The notes under the pieces: generated by a model
The model's database searches: none
What the model was told of the DNA's origin: nothing
The model's input: only the letters and a program-made list of their open reading frames with translations
Part shown: positions 1 to 11,900 of the stretch, in pieces
How the letters are laid out: each line of letters starts with the position of its first letter
Numbering within the stretch: the first letter of the stretch is position 1
Assembly: GCA_905250885.1 (NCBI GenBank)
Contig: CAJNOQ010000030.1
Location: 33,364-97,363, forward strand
Source: Didymodactylos carnosus
Taxonomy: Eukaryota > Rotifera > Eurotatoria > Philodinida > Philodinidae
DNA: 64,000 nt
Reading direction: 5' to 3'
Translations under genes and position numbers: made by a program

Positions 1-2399
1 ATTGTGAGTACACTTACTACAAAAATATTTTATTTCCTACTCATAAATAAATGATCAATAAAGTGAAAGTACTGGACTCTATGCGTCGGTCGATCGGTTG
101 CTATCTGTAAAGTTATAACATGAATTTTATCTATCATGTTCCCGTAAGCAACTCGTTCACTATACAACACCAATACAAATGGTTTGAATTCACGTGTTTT
201 TTGTTTGGATTTTCTGCACGTCAAGGTTTTTTGGATGTGTATTTTGTGTGGGCATATAATATATCACATTCGATATTTTTGTGAGAAACAGCACAGCACA
301 TAAGTGTTAAAACTGTTTATAATCGCAATTAGGTCTATAAAATAACCATAGATTATGCCATATTTGTACATCTTGCTATGCCTTGGATGGGAACGCTTAA
401 ACAAATGCTGATATTACATGGAATAATAGCATATATAATTCTTCTGCAATTTTAGCTCAGCAATGCTGTACCGGCACGTACAAAACGTGGTTAGGATTAA
501 GTGATGCTGTTCTTAAACTTTAATGATTTAGCAACGGATATTAATCAGTCGGTCTTTTATATACTCGCATGCATAAAAACATTATATTTTTGTAAAATTT
601 TGTTTGTCGTTTAATCTTTTCTTTTCACATGTCTAATGTGAATTCAGTACACATGTATTTCTATTGAATTGATGAGAAAAGTTAATTATTTGTTAAAAAC
701 TCCATGCATTCAGATTTTCAAGTTAACAGCAGAATAGAAATAAAAATTTTATTTTAAATCACTATATCATTGATCCATAGTGACACAAATTTTTCACTTA
801 TATCTGTAATACATAAGAAAAGCATGAGATAAATGTGTAGAATATCGTTAATCTTTTAGATATACCTTCTTAGACAAATTCTTTTTGTTTTGTACTTTTC
901 TGCGTTGCATGAAGTTCCCTTGCACTCTAAAAAGATCAGACGATTTACTGGTCTTATTTCGATGCGAGTACTAAATCCTTTGATGTTCATAGACTTCTGT
1001 AAGATATATCAGAAAAATATTCGAAGTATATATCGAAGTATATATTCTGTTTTCTTTATATAGAAGTACCGAATGCAAAACACAAGAGGTGATTGACTGA
1101 CTTCTCCACCAGTCATTGAAGTAAGCTGGATGAAAATACATAAGACAGATAAGGTCAGCCGGACTTTTTTTAGAGTATATGATTGATTTGACTGAAATTG
1201 ATAGTTTCAACAGAAGTTCTAAATTTTTAAATCAGCGACTCATTAATTTTCTTCTAATTGATCGACTATTCATTTATTCTTCGCTAAAATCTGAGTGAAC
1301 GACGTCTTTAGTAACGAAGCAACATAACATTGGAATTTGCTCAGATAAAATTATGCAATAAACTGACAATACTTGTCGACAGCTTTTACTTTTCTCATTC
1401 GTCGATACAGATTTTACAGTTAAATCATGTTTTGTCTAAATAGTCGACTACTTAGTTTTTCTTAAATTGTTTTTATTTTCACATTATTCATTCATCCAGA
1501 TATCAAGAAAAGTAATTAAACTTTGCTATTCAATACGGTGGACAACATTCCAATATATGCAAACTGTTCCATATTAAAACCACCGTATGTGTTTTCTGAT
1601 AAAGAGATGACTCCATTAGATTCAAGAACAAATCAGCAGCAAAACAAAATTTTATTTTTCGAAATATACGCAGATATATGTATGAAAATCATAATCTATT
1701 TTCACTGCTATTTGATTATGTAACTTAGACATGGATAGATGACATGTATGAAAAACAATTGTGGAATTTCTATAATTTTACAGATGCAAGAGCGACGAAA
1801 GCTAGAGTCAAGAAGTTGTAAGTAAAACATTGATTTTATCTCAGTGGATCTTTTCTATGTTCATACAAGTTTTAATTTTTATTTCGTATAAAAGTCAATT
1901 TACTGACATAAGTTTGTTTGAAGTTGAAAATTTAGATTATTCACTGTTTAGGCACATCTATATTCTTCATTGCTGATATCCTTACCACAATTTTCACTGT
2001 CCCATTTTGTCTTAACTTTGCCACCTTTTATAACTTTATCACAACCATCTGTGGTTTAATCCTGAACCATACGAGTACATATTGCTTGACAATTGTGTAT
2101 AGTTGGATCATTACATGAGCAACGTTTACACGAACTTGAACTTGATTTTATTTTACAAACAAAGCTGAGTTTACAAAGAAAGAGCTGCTGTGGAAAGCAG
2201 AAAAAGTAAAACATACTTATACACACTGCCACCTGGAGTAACAACGTCACGTGAGAGAGAGAATACACACTTATATCTATAGACTCACTCTTACAGAATA
2301 GAGTACAGAAATAAACAGAAACAGAAACAAAAACAAAAAACAAACACCCAGAAAACGCCTCAAATTTGCGAATGATATTTCAGCGTCGCTTTGACCTGG
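1..2399. other. Gene-poor AT-rich DNA
   Basis: I see no recognisable gene, RNA gene or long repeat here. The short open frames (for example 30-224 minus, 971-1210 minus, 1523-1723 plus, 2056-2343 minus) have compositions expected of random AT-rich DNA and show no family motif. Confidence 0.5.
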
Positions 2400-2595
2400 G
2401 GCCTGTTTCTCAAAACAACTTAAGTGCTGCCTGTTTCTCGAAAAAACTTAAGTTTTACTTAAGTAAATAATTTCACTTAAGTAAACAGGAAATTATACTT
2501 AAGGGTTTTTGAGAAACTCACTTAAGTAAAAATTTTACTTAAGTGGAATTTTTCGCTTAAGTAAAACTTGTTGTTTTTTGAGAAACAGAGGCCTG
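2400..2595. mobile_element. CTTAAG-rich inverted-repeat (MITE-like) element
   Basis: The ends are inverted copies of each other: GGCCTGTTTCTCAAAA at 2400-2415, and its imperfect complement (TTTTTTGAGAAACAGAGGCC type) at about 2575-2593. Between them the palindrome CTTAAG occurs eight times, mostly as ACTTAAGTAAA or its complement, so almost any part can pair with another. There is no coding capacity. This is the structure of a non-autonomous palindromic element. No clean target duplication could be read at the borders. It abuts the 3' end of the LINE relic, so it probably inserted there. Confidence 0.7.
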
Positions 2596-4180
2596 ATCTA
2601 GAGTACGTGCTGCAACAACCGTTTCTGGTAAAGCGTTCCAATCTTCGGCAATCTGATAGAAAAAAGCTAACGCTACCCGTTTTTTTGTAAGACTCGGTTG
2701 TCGTGATTGGCTTCGTGTTTGCCCTTACGTGTTTTAAAACCGTAGTTGTATTCAGACACTCTGTTCTACGATCCGTCAATGGTGTTATAAAGGGCGGATC
2801 AAAAACTGAAAGCGGAGATAACTTGTTCATTACTTTACAGAAATGAATCAAACAAAAATATTTTCTTCTCAACAACAAATCGGGAGCTTTAGTTTTTGAA
2901 TTAAATCTGACACCGATCCGTCGAGTTTTTTCAAAATCATTCTTGCGGCTAATTTCAATTGGGATTACATGTGCTAACTTCCAGAAGGAAGGATGCACAC
3001 CGTTTTTGATCGAAATTGTAAACAAATGGTGGATTTAGTCAATAAGCTCAACGGCACATTCTTCCAGTAAACGCACCGTGATCCCATGTCCTGCTGCTAT
3101 ATCATTTCTAAGCTCACGAATAGCGTCTAATATTTCTACTTTCGTTGGCGGAACCAGGATGAACAAATCTTCTATAGCTGCTTTAGGTTTGTTGCAAGGC
3201 CCTTTTTTTGGTTCAAAGCATTTGATAAAAAAATGCATTAAAAAGATCCGCCTTTTCCTTTTCCGTACTCACTCTCTTATTTTCTAGCAATACTGTCGCT
3301 GGTAAATCATTTCCATCGTCCTTAGCCCGATTTATTCCTTTCCAGAAATCATGGGGCGACGTAAAATGGTTAGCTAGTCTCTTAAAGTATCTCTGTTTGC
3401 TTCTTCTCAATTCACTAATAGCCTTGTTCTGAACCTTCCTCTGTAAAACAGACCCTTGCAAAGATGGTTTGTCTTTGTACGTTGAAAGCCAATGTCTCTT
3501 TGTCGACGAAGAGTATAGTAATGTTTACTTGGGCGAAAAACCAACTTCTCCCGTGGTTTCCGCTCTTTTAGAGGACTCAATATCACTTTTTATAATATTT
3601 TGAAAAATGTACAAAGCATTATCACGTCATCGATCAACAGAAAGTCATCCGGCGATGCAGAGAATTGTTGTCTCATACTGTCCCAATCGCATGAATTAAA
3701 ATCTCGATATTTGTTTTTTTTTTCAGCTGAAATAAAGATGTTTGGGAAATTACACAGAAGAATTCCGTGGTAGGAGTGTCCTAACGCATCAAACATTCTG
3801 ACAGCTGGTGGAAGCCACTCTGATGGATAAAAAATATTATCTAAACGAGTACCTTCTATGGTAGTTGGTTCTTGTGTTGAAGGCGTTAGTTGAAACACTC
3901 AGCTACTTCACACAACTTTCTAAACAAAACTTTCTCTCCTTTTGGGTCTGAGTTAAAATCGCCCCCTCAGAATAGTCTAAGAATTTTTACCCGATACGTT
4001 TTTAACAAAAAGTTTGACAGTTTGTCAAAATATCCCGTTACCGCATCTATCCCAGGTTTTCTGCAGCTACAGCACAAAAACACAACTAATGATTTAATTT
4101 GTAAACGGACTAAAAGACATTCGATTTTCGGACAGTAAGCGATGTTTGATCTCAACTATGGAATGGAAGATGAACAATAT
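2596..4180 (-). pseudogene. Decayed APE-type LINE retrotransposon (endonuclease and reverse transcriptase fragments)
   Basis: On the minus strand, reading from about 4180 downward, protein fragments appear in the order expected of a Jockey/CR1/L2-type LINE. First comes an endonuclease piece with the GGDFN motif near 3950, then LDNIF and a GHSYHG block (the expected SDH changed to SYH) at 3590-3898. Next is the linker with SPHDFWKGI and EKADLFNAFF (3213-3461), then the start of the reverse transcriptase with EILDAIRELRND and AAGHGI (3035-3238), then HPSFWKLAHVIPI. The frame then runs directly into the far C-terminal RRT...RLERF region (2600-2900), so the catalytic palm with its YxDD box is missing. 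Stops and frameshifts separate the blocks. It is a dead relic. The exact clade is uncertain. Confidence 0.82.
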
Positions 4181-6838
4181 TTGAAACAGCTTTTACATTT
4201 TCATCTTGTTGACAAATCCATTACTTTTTCGAAAGTCGAAAGTCTTTGAATATTCAGCGACTTATGAGAACATTTTTCAATTGTTAAAAATTGGCAGAAC
4301 ACAACCATGATGATTGTTCTCTTACGATGAACTAATTGTTATCACCTGTTACGTGTGTACTTATTGATCAAAATCAAATATGATCAATTTTATTACTTTT
4401 TCAATTGTTGACAAATCCATAATTAGTCCTTTGGACGTATTCATTCATTGAAAATTAAAATACTTTGTCTTCACCAACACATGTATGAATGTGTTAGTTG
4501 AGAGTAACTTTAATAATACAACACATTGATCATTTGTGATAATTTATTAAACATTTTTGAACGACAAAAGAATTATTGACGGATAGATTAGTGAAAGAAA
4601 TTTCTTTTGTCGTACTACTCAACAAATACTTAACACAGAGCAAAAAGGAATCGCTTTTTCATATCATAATATCCTTGCGATTGTGTAAAGATAAGTCATT
4701 CAGTTAGATGACTAGAATAAGTTTCCATGATAAAATATATTAATTTTCTATTATTAAAAGAATAGTGGCAAAAATAGCAGAACAGAATATTTTAAGCCAC
4801 TCATTTTTATATCTGTGACTGATACAGTATAAGATATCTTAATTATGATGAATAAAACGTTTTCGTACTGCAATTCTCGTTCTTTTTTTTCTTACGTCAT
4901 CAATTTGTATATTTTTTCCAGTTAAACTAGTATAATTGCGACTCTTTTCACGGACTAACAACAAATGTCTGCTAATTTAAACCCAAAAAAAATCGTGTGT
5001 TTTTTCTCTTCTTTTCAGATATTTACCCTAAAACACAACTAAGTAACTTTTACTGTTATCCGAAAATTTGAATGGCATAACTATTCATATTTTCTGTAGC
5101 GGACCGTCTTATAACCAGATCTTGATGTGAAAACGTAAAAGGCAACAAATTTCGAGAGCTCAACATCATCAGAAATAGTCATTAATTCAAGTAGAACATT
5201 AATCTGATCAATGTTTAAATTCTAATCAAGATTTATTACACCAGACCAGTGTCTATTTGTTTTAGAACAACTTGAAATGTGTGAAAAAAAAATTTATATA
5301 TACGTCTTCTGTTGCCACATGTTTCAATCGTCAGCTGTTTGAACGAAAGCCTTAATATTTGCCGGATTACTGTGGCTATATTGATAATGAGTAGTTGTTA
5401 TTGGAATTTCTGCCAGATATTATTAAAATATCATGTGAAAATTGAAACAGCTTTATGTGAACAACAGACTGGCCATGTCTTGCAATTCAAAAGAACGAGC
5501 TAATGATAGAAGTATTGTGTTTTCGACCTAAAAAAAGACGATGTCAGAACAGCCGAAGCTTCACTGCAGCCATGGAAATCACAACGAATGCCAGATCGTC
5601 ATTCATGTGATTTTGATACCAAGCTTTAATACTGTTCATATCCCAAATCCCCACGCAGAAGAAAACACAGACACAACCAGATGCTCAAATTTTAAAAGAT
5701 GAGATCCCGTTTATCGTATCTTCTTTCTCTCAGAACTGTACATTAAAAAAAGTACATTTTATGTCTCTTTCAATTTCATTTACTGAAACCACGCTCTAGT
5801 ACCTCCTAGCACATTTTTCATATTCACTCTATTGACTGAGTCATGGGTGGTTGTTGTTTGCTGAAGACTTTTAGTATAGAAATTTCTCACACTCCAAAAA
5901 AGTTTGGTTCATTACAAGAAGCAACCATAATAACATTTGGAAGCACATTCAGTAATAACAAGCATTAGTATAATGAAAATTAACTTTGAATGAACTATTA
6001 AATTTATAAAACATAAAATATATTTTTGTTATTTATAACCGTGTAAATAGTAAATCACTGGAAAATATGGTACATGCCAAAACGACTAAACTGAAGTTGA
6101 ATGTTACTTATGATTACAAAAAATGAACAAGATGTATGTTTTATTAAAGAATTGTTGCTACTTGCATTTTATCTGCTGTTACTCTCACTCCTGCTCTCGA
6201 TGAGCATTCTAGACAAACAAAATAATGGCTAACGAATTGCGAAGTTATCATGATAAGATATAGACACACCGTACTGAAGTCTTCTACCATCAAAATCAAA
6301 GACAAAAAAAAACAGTTAGCATTACTCTCTAGAGTCATTTAAATGAGAAGCAAAGGTTAAAAGAAAGATAAATAAAGTCGAAAAATTAAATGATGCTCCA
6401 CTCTTATAAGAAACAGCTAACGTTCGAATAAGATTCAGCTAACTATCTGACAAGAGATAAGAAGTCCGTACGAAAGTGACAAAAACTTAGGAAGAGTCTT
6501 ATAATTACTAGCTAAGACTATAATAAGAAATCGGTAAGAAAGTGATGAGTCTTATGAAATTCTTATCAATCAAAATCTTACCTGAATTTTTTCTTGTGCA
6601 TTGAAAAGTGTTTTCTAAAGTTTCAGGAAGTTAAATTGACTCAATTGTTATAACAAAAAATTCGAATAGTCTGTGCAGGGTTCAGACATGCGTCCTACAT
6701 CAACAGTACTCCTTCGAATATACGTTCTTTCCTCTAATTAACTAATAGGCCATATCTTCACAGTTTATGATGAGTTGTTTATGAGTGTTCTTCTAAAAAA
6801 AGAAAATTTCTGATTAGAACAAGGTCTTCGTAGATCCG
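4181..6838. other. Gene-poor AT-rich DNA
   Basis: No gene or RNA is recognisable. Around 6400-6560 there is a loose patch of repeated CTTATAAGAA / GGTAAGAAAGTGA-like words, possibly a worn element, but I could not define its borders. Confidence 0.45.
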
Positions 6839-7286
6839 TCCCTGTCTAGTAGTTACCGGTTATGTTGTTGGTTATGTTGTTCGGCACGTACTTCAAAAGT
6901 ACCGTGTTCGAACCTCGACGCCACTCAGTCATAGAATAACCTTGGACAGGTTACTAACGGCGATTGTCTCGGATCACTCGTCCGATAGCATACTCACTAC
7001 GTTGTGACATACACCAGTACTTCGGTGCTAGTATGTGGTTAGTGAGTGTGTATGGGGAGCTCGAGCAATTGGGCGAAAAGAACTCTGTGTCAGGCTGGCC
7101 TTCTGTCCAGAGCTACAGTTTGCTTCGTGACTAGTAGAAGAACGGATGACCGTCTCTGAAGATCATCAGCTGTAGGGAAGATATCGGGCTTATCGAAACT
7201 ACTTCGGCAGCACCCTATACCACAATGGGTAGCACCCTGTAGCCGCAAGGTGGGGTCTTCTTCCTTTTTCCTTCCCTGTCTAGTAG
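6839..7286 (+). mobile_element. tRNA-derived SINE with 14-bp target-site duplication
   Basis: The 14-bp word TCCCTGTCTAGTAG occurs at 6839-6852 and again at 7273-7286, framing a 420-bp insert (6853-7272) richer in G+C than its surroundings. The head has a pol III B-box, GTGTTCGAACCTCG (about 6909-6922). It is preceded by an anticodon-arm-like GTAC-TTCAAAA-GTAC hairpin, and an A-box-like stretch TATGTTGTTCGG lies upstream. The body has a long imperfect stem-loop (about 6990-7055) capped by a TTCG tetraloop. The tail is a pyrimidine-rich CTTCTTCCTTTTTCCT. There is no ORF. Together these make a SINE retroposed by a partner LINE. The parent tRNA is uncertain (the loop would read CAA). Confidence 0.82.
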
Positions 7287-8838
7287 AAATGTACGGTTTT
7301 TTAGTGAAGGAATTCTCTTGTGCAACTCATTTTTGTAAACAACTCAACAAATCATCCTCCAACCTTCGAATTTCTCTAGGTATATCTTTTTGCAGTTTCG
7401 GTTGTGGTAGTTAAATGTAAAGTTGTTGCACTTGAAGTATTCGTTTGATCAGAAAAAAAGGCTTGGATAAAGTTTCTATGCCAACTTCTTTGACAGTTAT
7501 CATGAAGCAATTTCTGACGACGGTATTTAGATGGCATAAGAAAACTACTGAATATTTTATACAAGGTTAAAACTCGAGTAAATAAATCTAAGTAGATATG
7601 CATTAATCAAAACGTCTCTTAAATATGCCTTTATCATAATCAAATGACAGTTTATGATTTACATTAGATATAGAGAAAAATCCATTACATCTGCACATAT
7701 AATGATCTATACACACGCACACACAGTACAGAGAACAGTTGTTACTTCCTGATGAATCACATAGTATAACAATCATCGTATATCGATGATTGTTTGATTT
7801 TACCGTTTGTGTTCTATAACTAAGATGATAAATAGACTCATAGACTTAGTAAAACCAATTTTACTAAGGTTATGAGTTTAACTCATAAAAAAGTGGCTGG
7901 CAGGAATACGTATTTCACCTCCAGGAAAACAGAATATAAATCAGTTTTAGATGCTCTTGCTGCTGATGATATCAACATCTTGCGATAATGTCAGAATTTT
8001 TGTACTAATGAATTTTAATTAAAAAAAAAGAGATAGCTCTTTATATCCCGATCGGAATATATATTTTTCTGAGTATAGCTCGATCGGGATATTACTGTAT
8101 CTTGAATGAAATTTAGGGTACGCGTCTCTGCTGTAAGAGTAAACAGAGCCGTCTCTCGTGTCTATGACAAGCAAAGGAAACTCAGATAGGATTTACATAC
8201 CCTTTTAGTGTACTCAGCTGAATTTTCAGTTATCAAGTATTTTTCGGTAATTAGACATCATTGTTCTTCTGACCGTATATACACCATTTTCATAAGTATA
8301 ATGTACTTGTCGGGAAAATGTGATACATCGCCCAGAGATACTAGAATAAATCTCTCACATTTAAGTTCAAGGTTCAGACGAAAGCTTTAGCCTCTTTGTT
8401 TTTCTGCCTATACTTGATCATTCGAAAACGGTTTTTTACATTGATTTTATTCATTTTTGAAGCTAAAAAGAATTTTCCGTCTAAGGTTTGCAAATAACAA
8501 ATTGTCAGAATAAAAGGACCGAGGCTTCTAATTTTTTCTGAGTTTTAAAAATTTAGGAGGGTTTTGTATTATGCCCAAAAATTTCATGTTCTGCATATAA
8601 TAGAGATATTGTTTTATCTGAAAATCAACTGACGTTGCTTCGAGTTATAACGATGTATTGTGTTAATAGACTCAAACAGATATCCACCAAATGTTCACAA
8701 AAGACTTTTCACATTATTTATAGTTCAATATACCAACTGCAGTCAATAATATCATGCGTTTCTAAAATGTTTTCTTTCAAATGCAAAAAGAAAATTTTTG
8801 TACAATAATAAATAAATGACATGACTGATAATAAATTT
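7287..8838. other. Gene-poor DNA downstream of the channel gene
   Basis: No gene is recognised. A 12-bp perfect stem (ATATCCCGATCG at 8043-8054 and its complement at 8081-8092) is the only structure I can point to. A short AC-rich run lies near 7710. Confidence 0.45.
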
Positions 8839-8844
8839 TTTATT
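8839..8844 (-). promoter_or_regulatory. Candidate poly(A) signal of the channel gene
   Basis: On the minus strand this reads AATAAA, about 150 nt past the stop codon at 8991-8993. This is a motif match only. In DNA this AT-rich the hexamer is common. Confidence 0.35.
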
Positions 8845-8990
8845 AGCAACGTAGAAAAGAGTAAAAAGAAAGAGGAAAAACATTTGACATAATTTTGAAA
8901 CATCGGAAAATTAAAAATTGCTTTCTAAAATCGATTGTCTTACATGTATGTTGTACTACAAAGTAACGAATCTAGCTTTAAGGAAAACTA

Positions 8991-11900
8991 CTACCTTCTA
9001 CTAGCGGTTTTTCCTAAAATAAGACTAGTTGATAGTGGTGACATTCTCTCGAGCACGTGACGAATGGCGCCTACATCTTGATGTAAACGATTCACAGCTA
9101 ACTGTAAATCGGTCACTCTTTCATTTAAATCAGATGATGAGGATTGAATCACGAATGATGATTGTAGCGGTGGCTGACTTTGAGATTGTTTTGACTGCTG
9201 AGTGGGTTTTCTCATGATACCGACTATTGGCGCTTCTAATATTGATGAACCTGTTGACAAACGTTTTTCTTGCAATGATTTTTCGACTAATTCACGTAGT
9301 TTTTGAATTTCTTCAAGTAAAAGTTCATTTGACTGTTGTGGAATATGAGGCGTTGATGGTATTTCATAGATGAGCGGTACGGCTGATGTTGGCGAAGCTA
9401 ATTGCTCTTCTGAATGAGCGGAAGAAATGACTGAGTGTGCTATCGATGGACGTTTACTCACTGCTTGTTTTGTAGATGAAGATGGTTGATGTAAAACAGT
9501 GTCCGTTGTTCGTGTTGCTGGCTGTCCATGAATTAATTTTCCTAGTGAGGTATCAATTTCCGTTAGTTTTTGTTGTATTTGTATTCGGAATGTGTCAAAT
9601 TGTTGATTTCGTTTATCAATTACTTGTTGAAAATTTTGAAACGCTTTTAGTTGTTGTTGTTCTCTAGATTGACTGTGGGCATCAAAATTTATATCTTTCC
9701 AATTTACTTGTAATGGTGCACATTGTCGATGTAACATTTCTTGAATTTGTAAACGTTTTCGTTTCGATAGACGCCATTCATAATTCAAAATAACCTCAAC
9801 ACGTTCAATAAGAAAACGTGCTTCAACAGTTGAAAATGCATCGGTTTGTAATGCATTACTAATCAGACCAATAAAAATGTTGATGGATAAAATAGCGGTG
9901 AATAACAAATAAGTACTACAGACAAAACTAGCAAAATATCGATCAATTTGATTAAAGTCATCGATTGGAACTAAAAATAGCACAAAAGGTGATGCTATTG
10001 TCGATTTTTAAGATATTATTCGTTTTACTTACTGTCATCGACAAGCGCAATTCTAAATATACTAAATAAAAGAGAATAAAAATTTTCAAAACCATTTGGT
10101 TGTACTATACGACACATATCGGTTGCATTTGAACACAAATCTGATGTTCCATTAAAAAAATATTGTACTTTTCCACTTTGATCTTGTCCGAATGGTATGG
10201 CATTTTCATTAATATTACATTCGAGTAAAGCTCGTTCACACACATAATTTGATTGTTCATAGTCTTGTTGCCTAATCTGCTTACTACCAAATACTGCGTA
10301 GAATACAAAAGCATAAGGAATCAATAAAAATAAAAATACGAGTAAAAAACGAATTATATCATCGAACATCATGCGAACCTAGAAAATAAAAAACATAACA
10401 AAAAATGTTCACAGATAGATAGAAAATTGTTGATTGACTATTGAAATCACTCATATTAATATGATGGTTTTTGATGAAAAAGATGGTTACTTTGATTGAA
10501 GTCTTATTAATTCAATTGATCAGAATCAATACAGGCAATAGAAGACTAGATGTGATAGGATGTGTTTCTACACTGATCCACTATTTGCTCAGTATGAGAT
10601 ATGTACAAGATGTCTAAATCTTGAAAGCTCAATATAAAGTGAGTTAAGCATTTTTATCTAATTGAATGAGCTAAAATGACATTCTTCTTTCTTTTTTGAC
10701 TCATGCTTTCATCTTTTTAAGGCAGTAGAGATTTTTAATCAAACAAAAATTTCTCTTAATACGTTGCATACCATAATAACTAATTCTCCCAATTTAATTT
10801 CAACTATTTTTGATCTAAGCGTTTTTGCCGATATTGTAATCGTCCGAAAATAGACCATAAATCGAAACCAAATTAAAATAACCGTTACTGATGCAATGTA
10901 CATATGAATACGAGCACGTAACACGGTATGACTAGATACATCAATGAAATGTGTAATAGTTGTTAATGTACAGAAAATATAGCAGATCCAATCGAATAAA
11001 TTATTGAGAGAATAATAGATATAATAAGATTTAAGGCGGGTATTCAAACGAGATTTTAATCGTTGAAAATATAACATTGAACGAGAGACAACTGGTTGTG
11101 TGACTGTGACAGTTGCTGCTGTAATTCCATTTTTTATCACTCCTTTTTTTGGAGAAAATCCGCCTAAGAGAGCATTTCCCGCCTCTGTTCCTATTGGTTG
11201 AGAACCAAAACCAGCGGAAGTCGAAGATGCTAATATATTACTATCGGTTAAAATTGGTTCGGCTAACTTTGTTTGAAATAGTGTTTTTGACGGTGATCTT
11301 GATTCTGTCTGATACGTACGATGACGTTGTCGCTGATTTCTTGTTACTGGTGATGATGAATTTATTTCATTCGTTATAAGAATAGTATTATCCAATTCAA
11401 CATTTTCAGCGATATTTCTCATTCCTGGTTCACCCGTTTTTATTCTTGAATTTGGATCAGCATATTGACTTTTTCCTATTTGATTTAGACGATGTTCTGT
11501 ACGTTCTGTTTCCCACAATAGATAATCTCCATATCTTTGACGGGCATAGTGAATTTCAAATAATTCGTGAGTAATTTCCCATATGAGAAAACCAAGCGAT
11601 GCTGCCCATAATATACATCGCCAGATATGTTTTGGAAAATGGTAGACGTAACGAACGGGAAATGGTTCGAGGAGTGAAACACAAGTCCATAAAGTTAAAA
11701 ATAATAATTCCAATGACATTTTAATATAAAAATGTTTGGCAGCATAACGATCCCATTTCCATTTGATTAAACCTGAATGAAAGACACATGAAAGATAAAA
11801 AAAATTTTATTTTTTCAATAATATAAATGAATTATTACCTTTTATCAAAGGATGTGTTACTAAATCGATACGTTCATGAAAATAAATGGCTTCCAATGGT

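Noticed and set aside
2522-3025. 167-codon ORF as an intact gene
   Set aside because: It joins two non-adjacent LINE blocks and continues into the CTTAAG element, so it is a relic and not a gene.
9029-9667. Plus-strand ORFs opposite the channel's last exon
   Set aside because: Antisense shadows; the minus frame has the S6 and coiled-coil tail.
10105-10314. Alternative-frame ORF in the channel's S5-pore exon
   Set aside because: It overlaps the exon 10378-10033 in another frame, and the exon frame carries the conserved S5 and pore segments.
11149-11379. Plus-strand ORF within the channel's S2-S3 loop exon
   Set aside because: Antisense shadow of a coding exon with no family motif.
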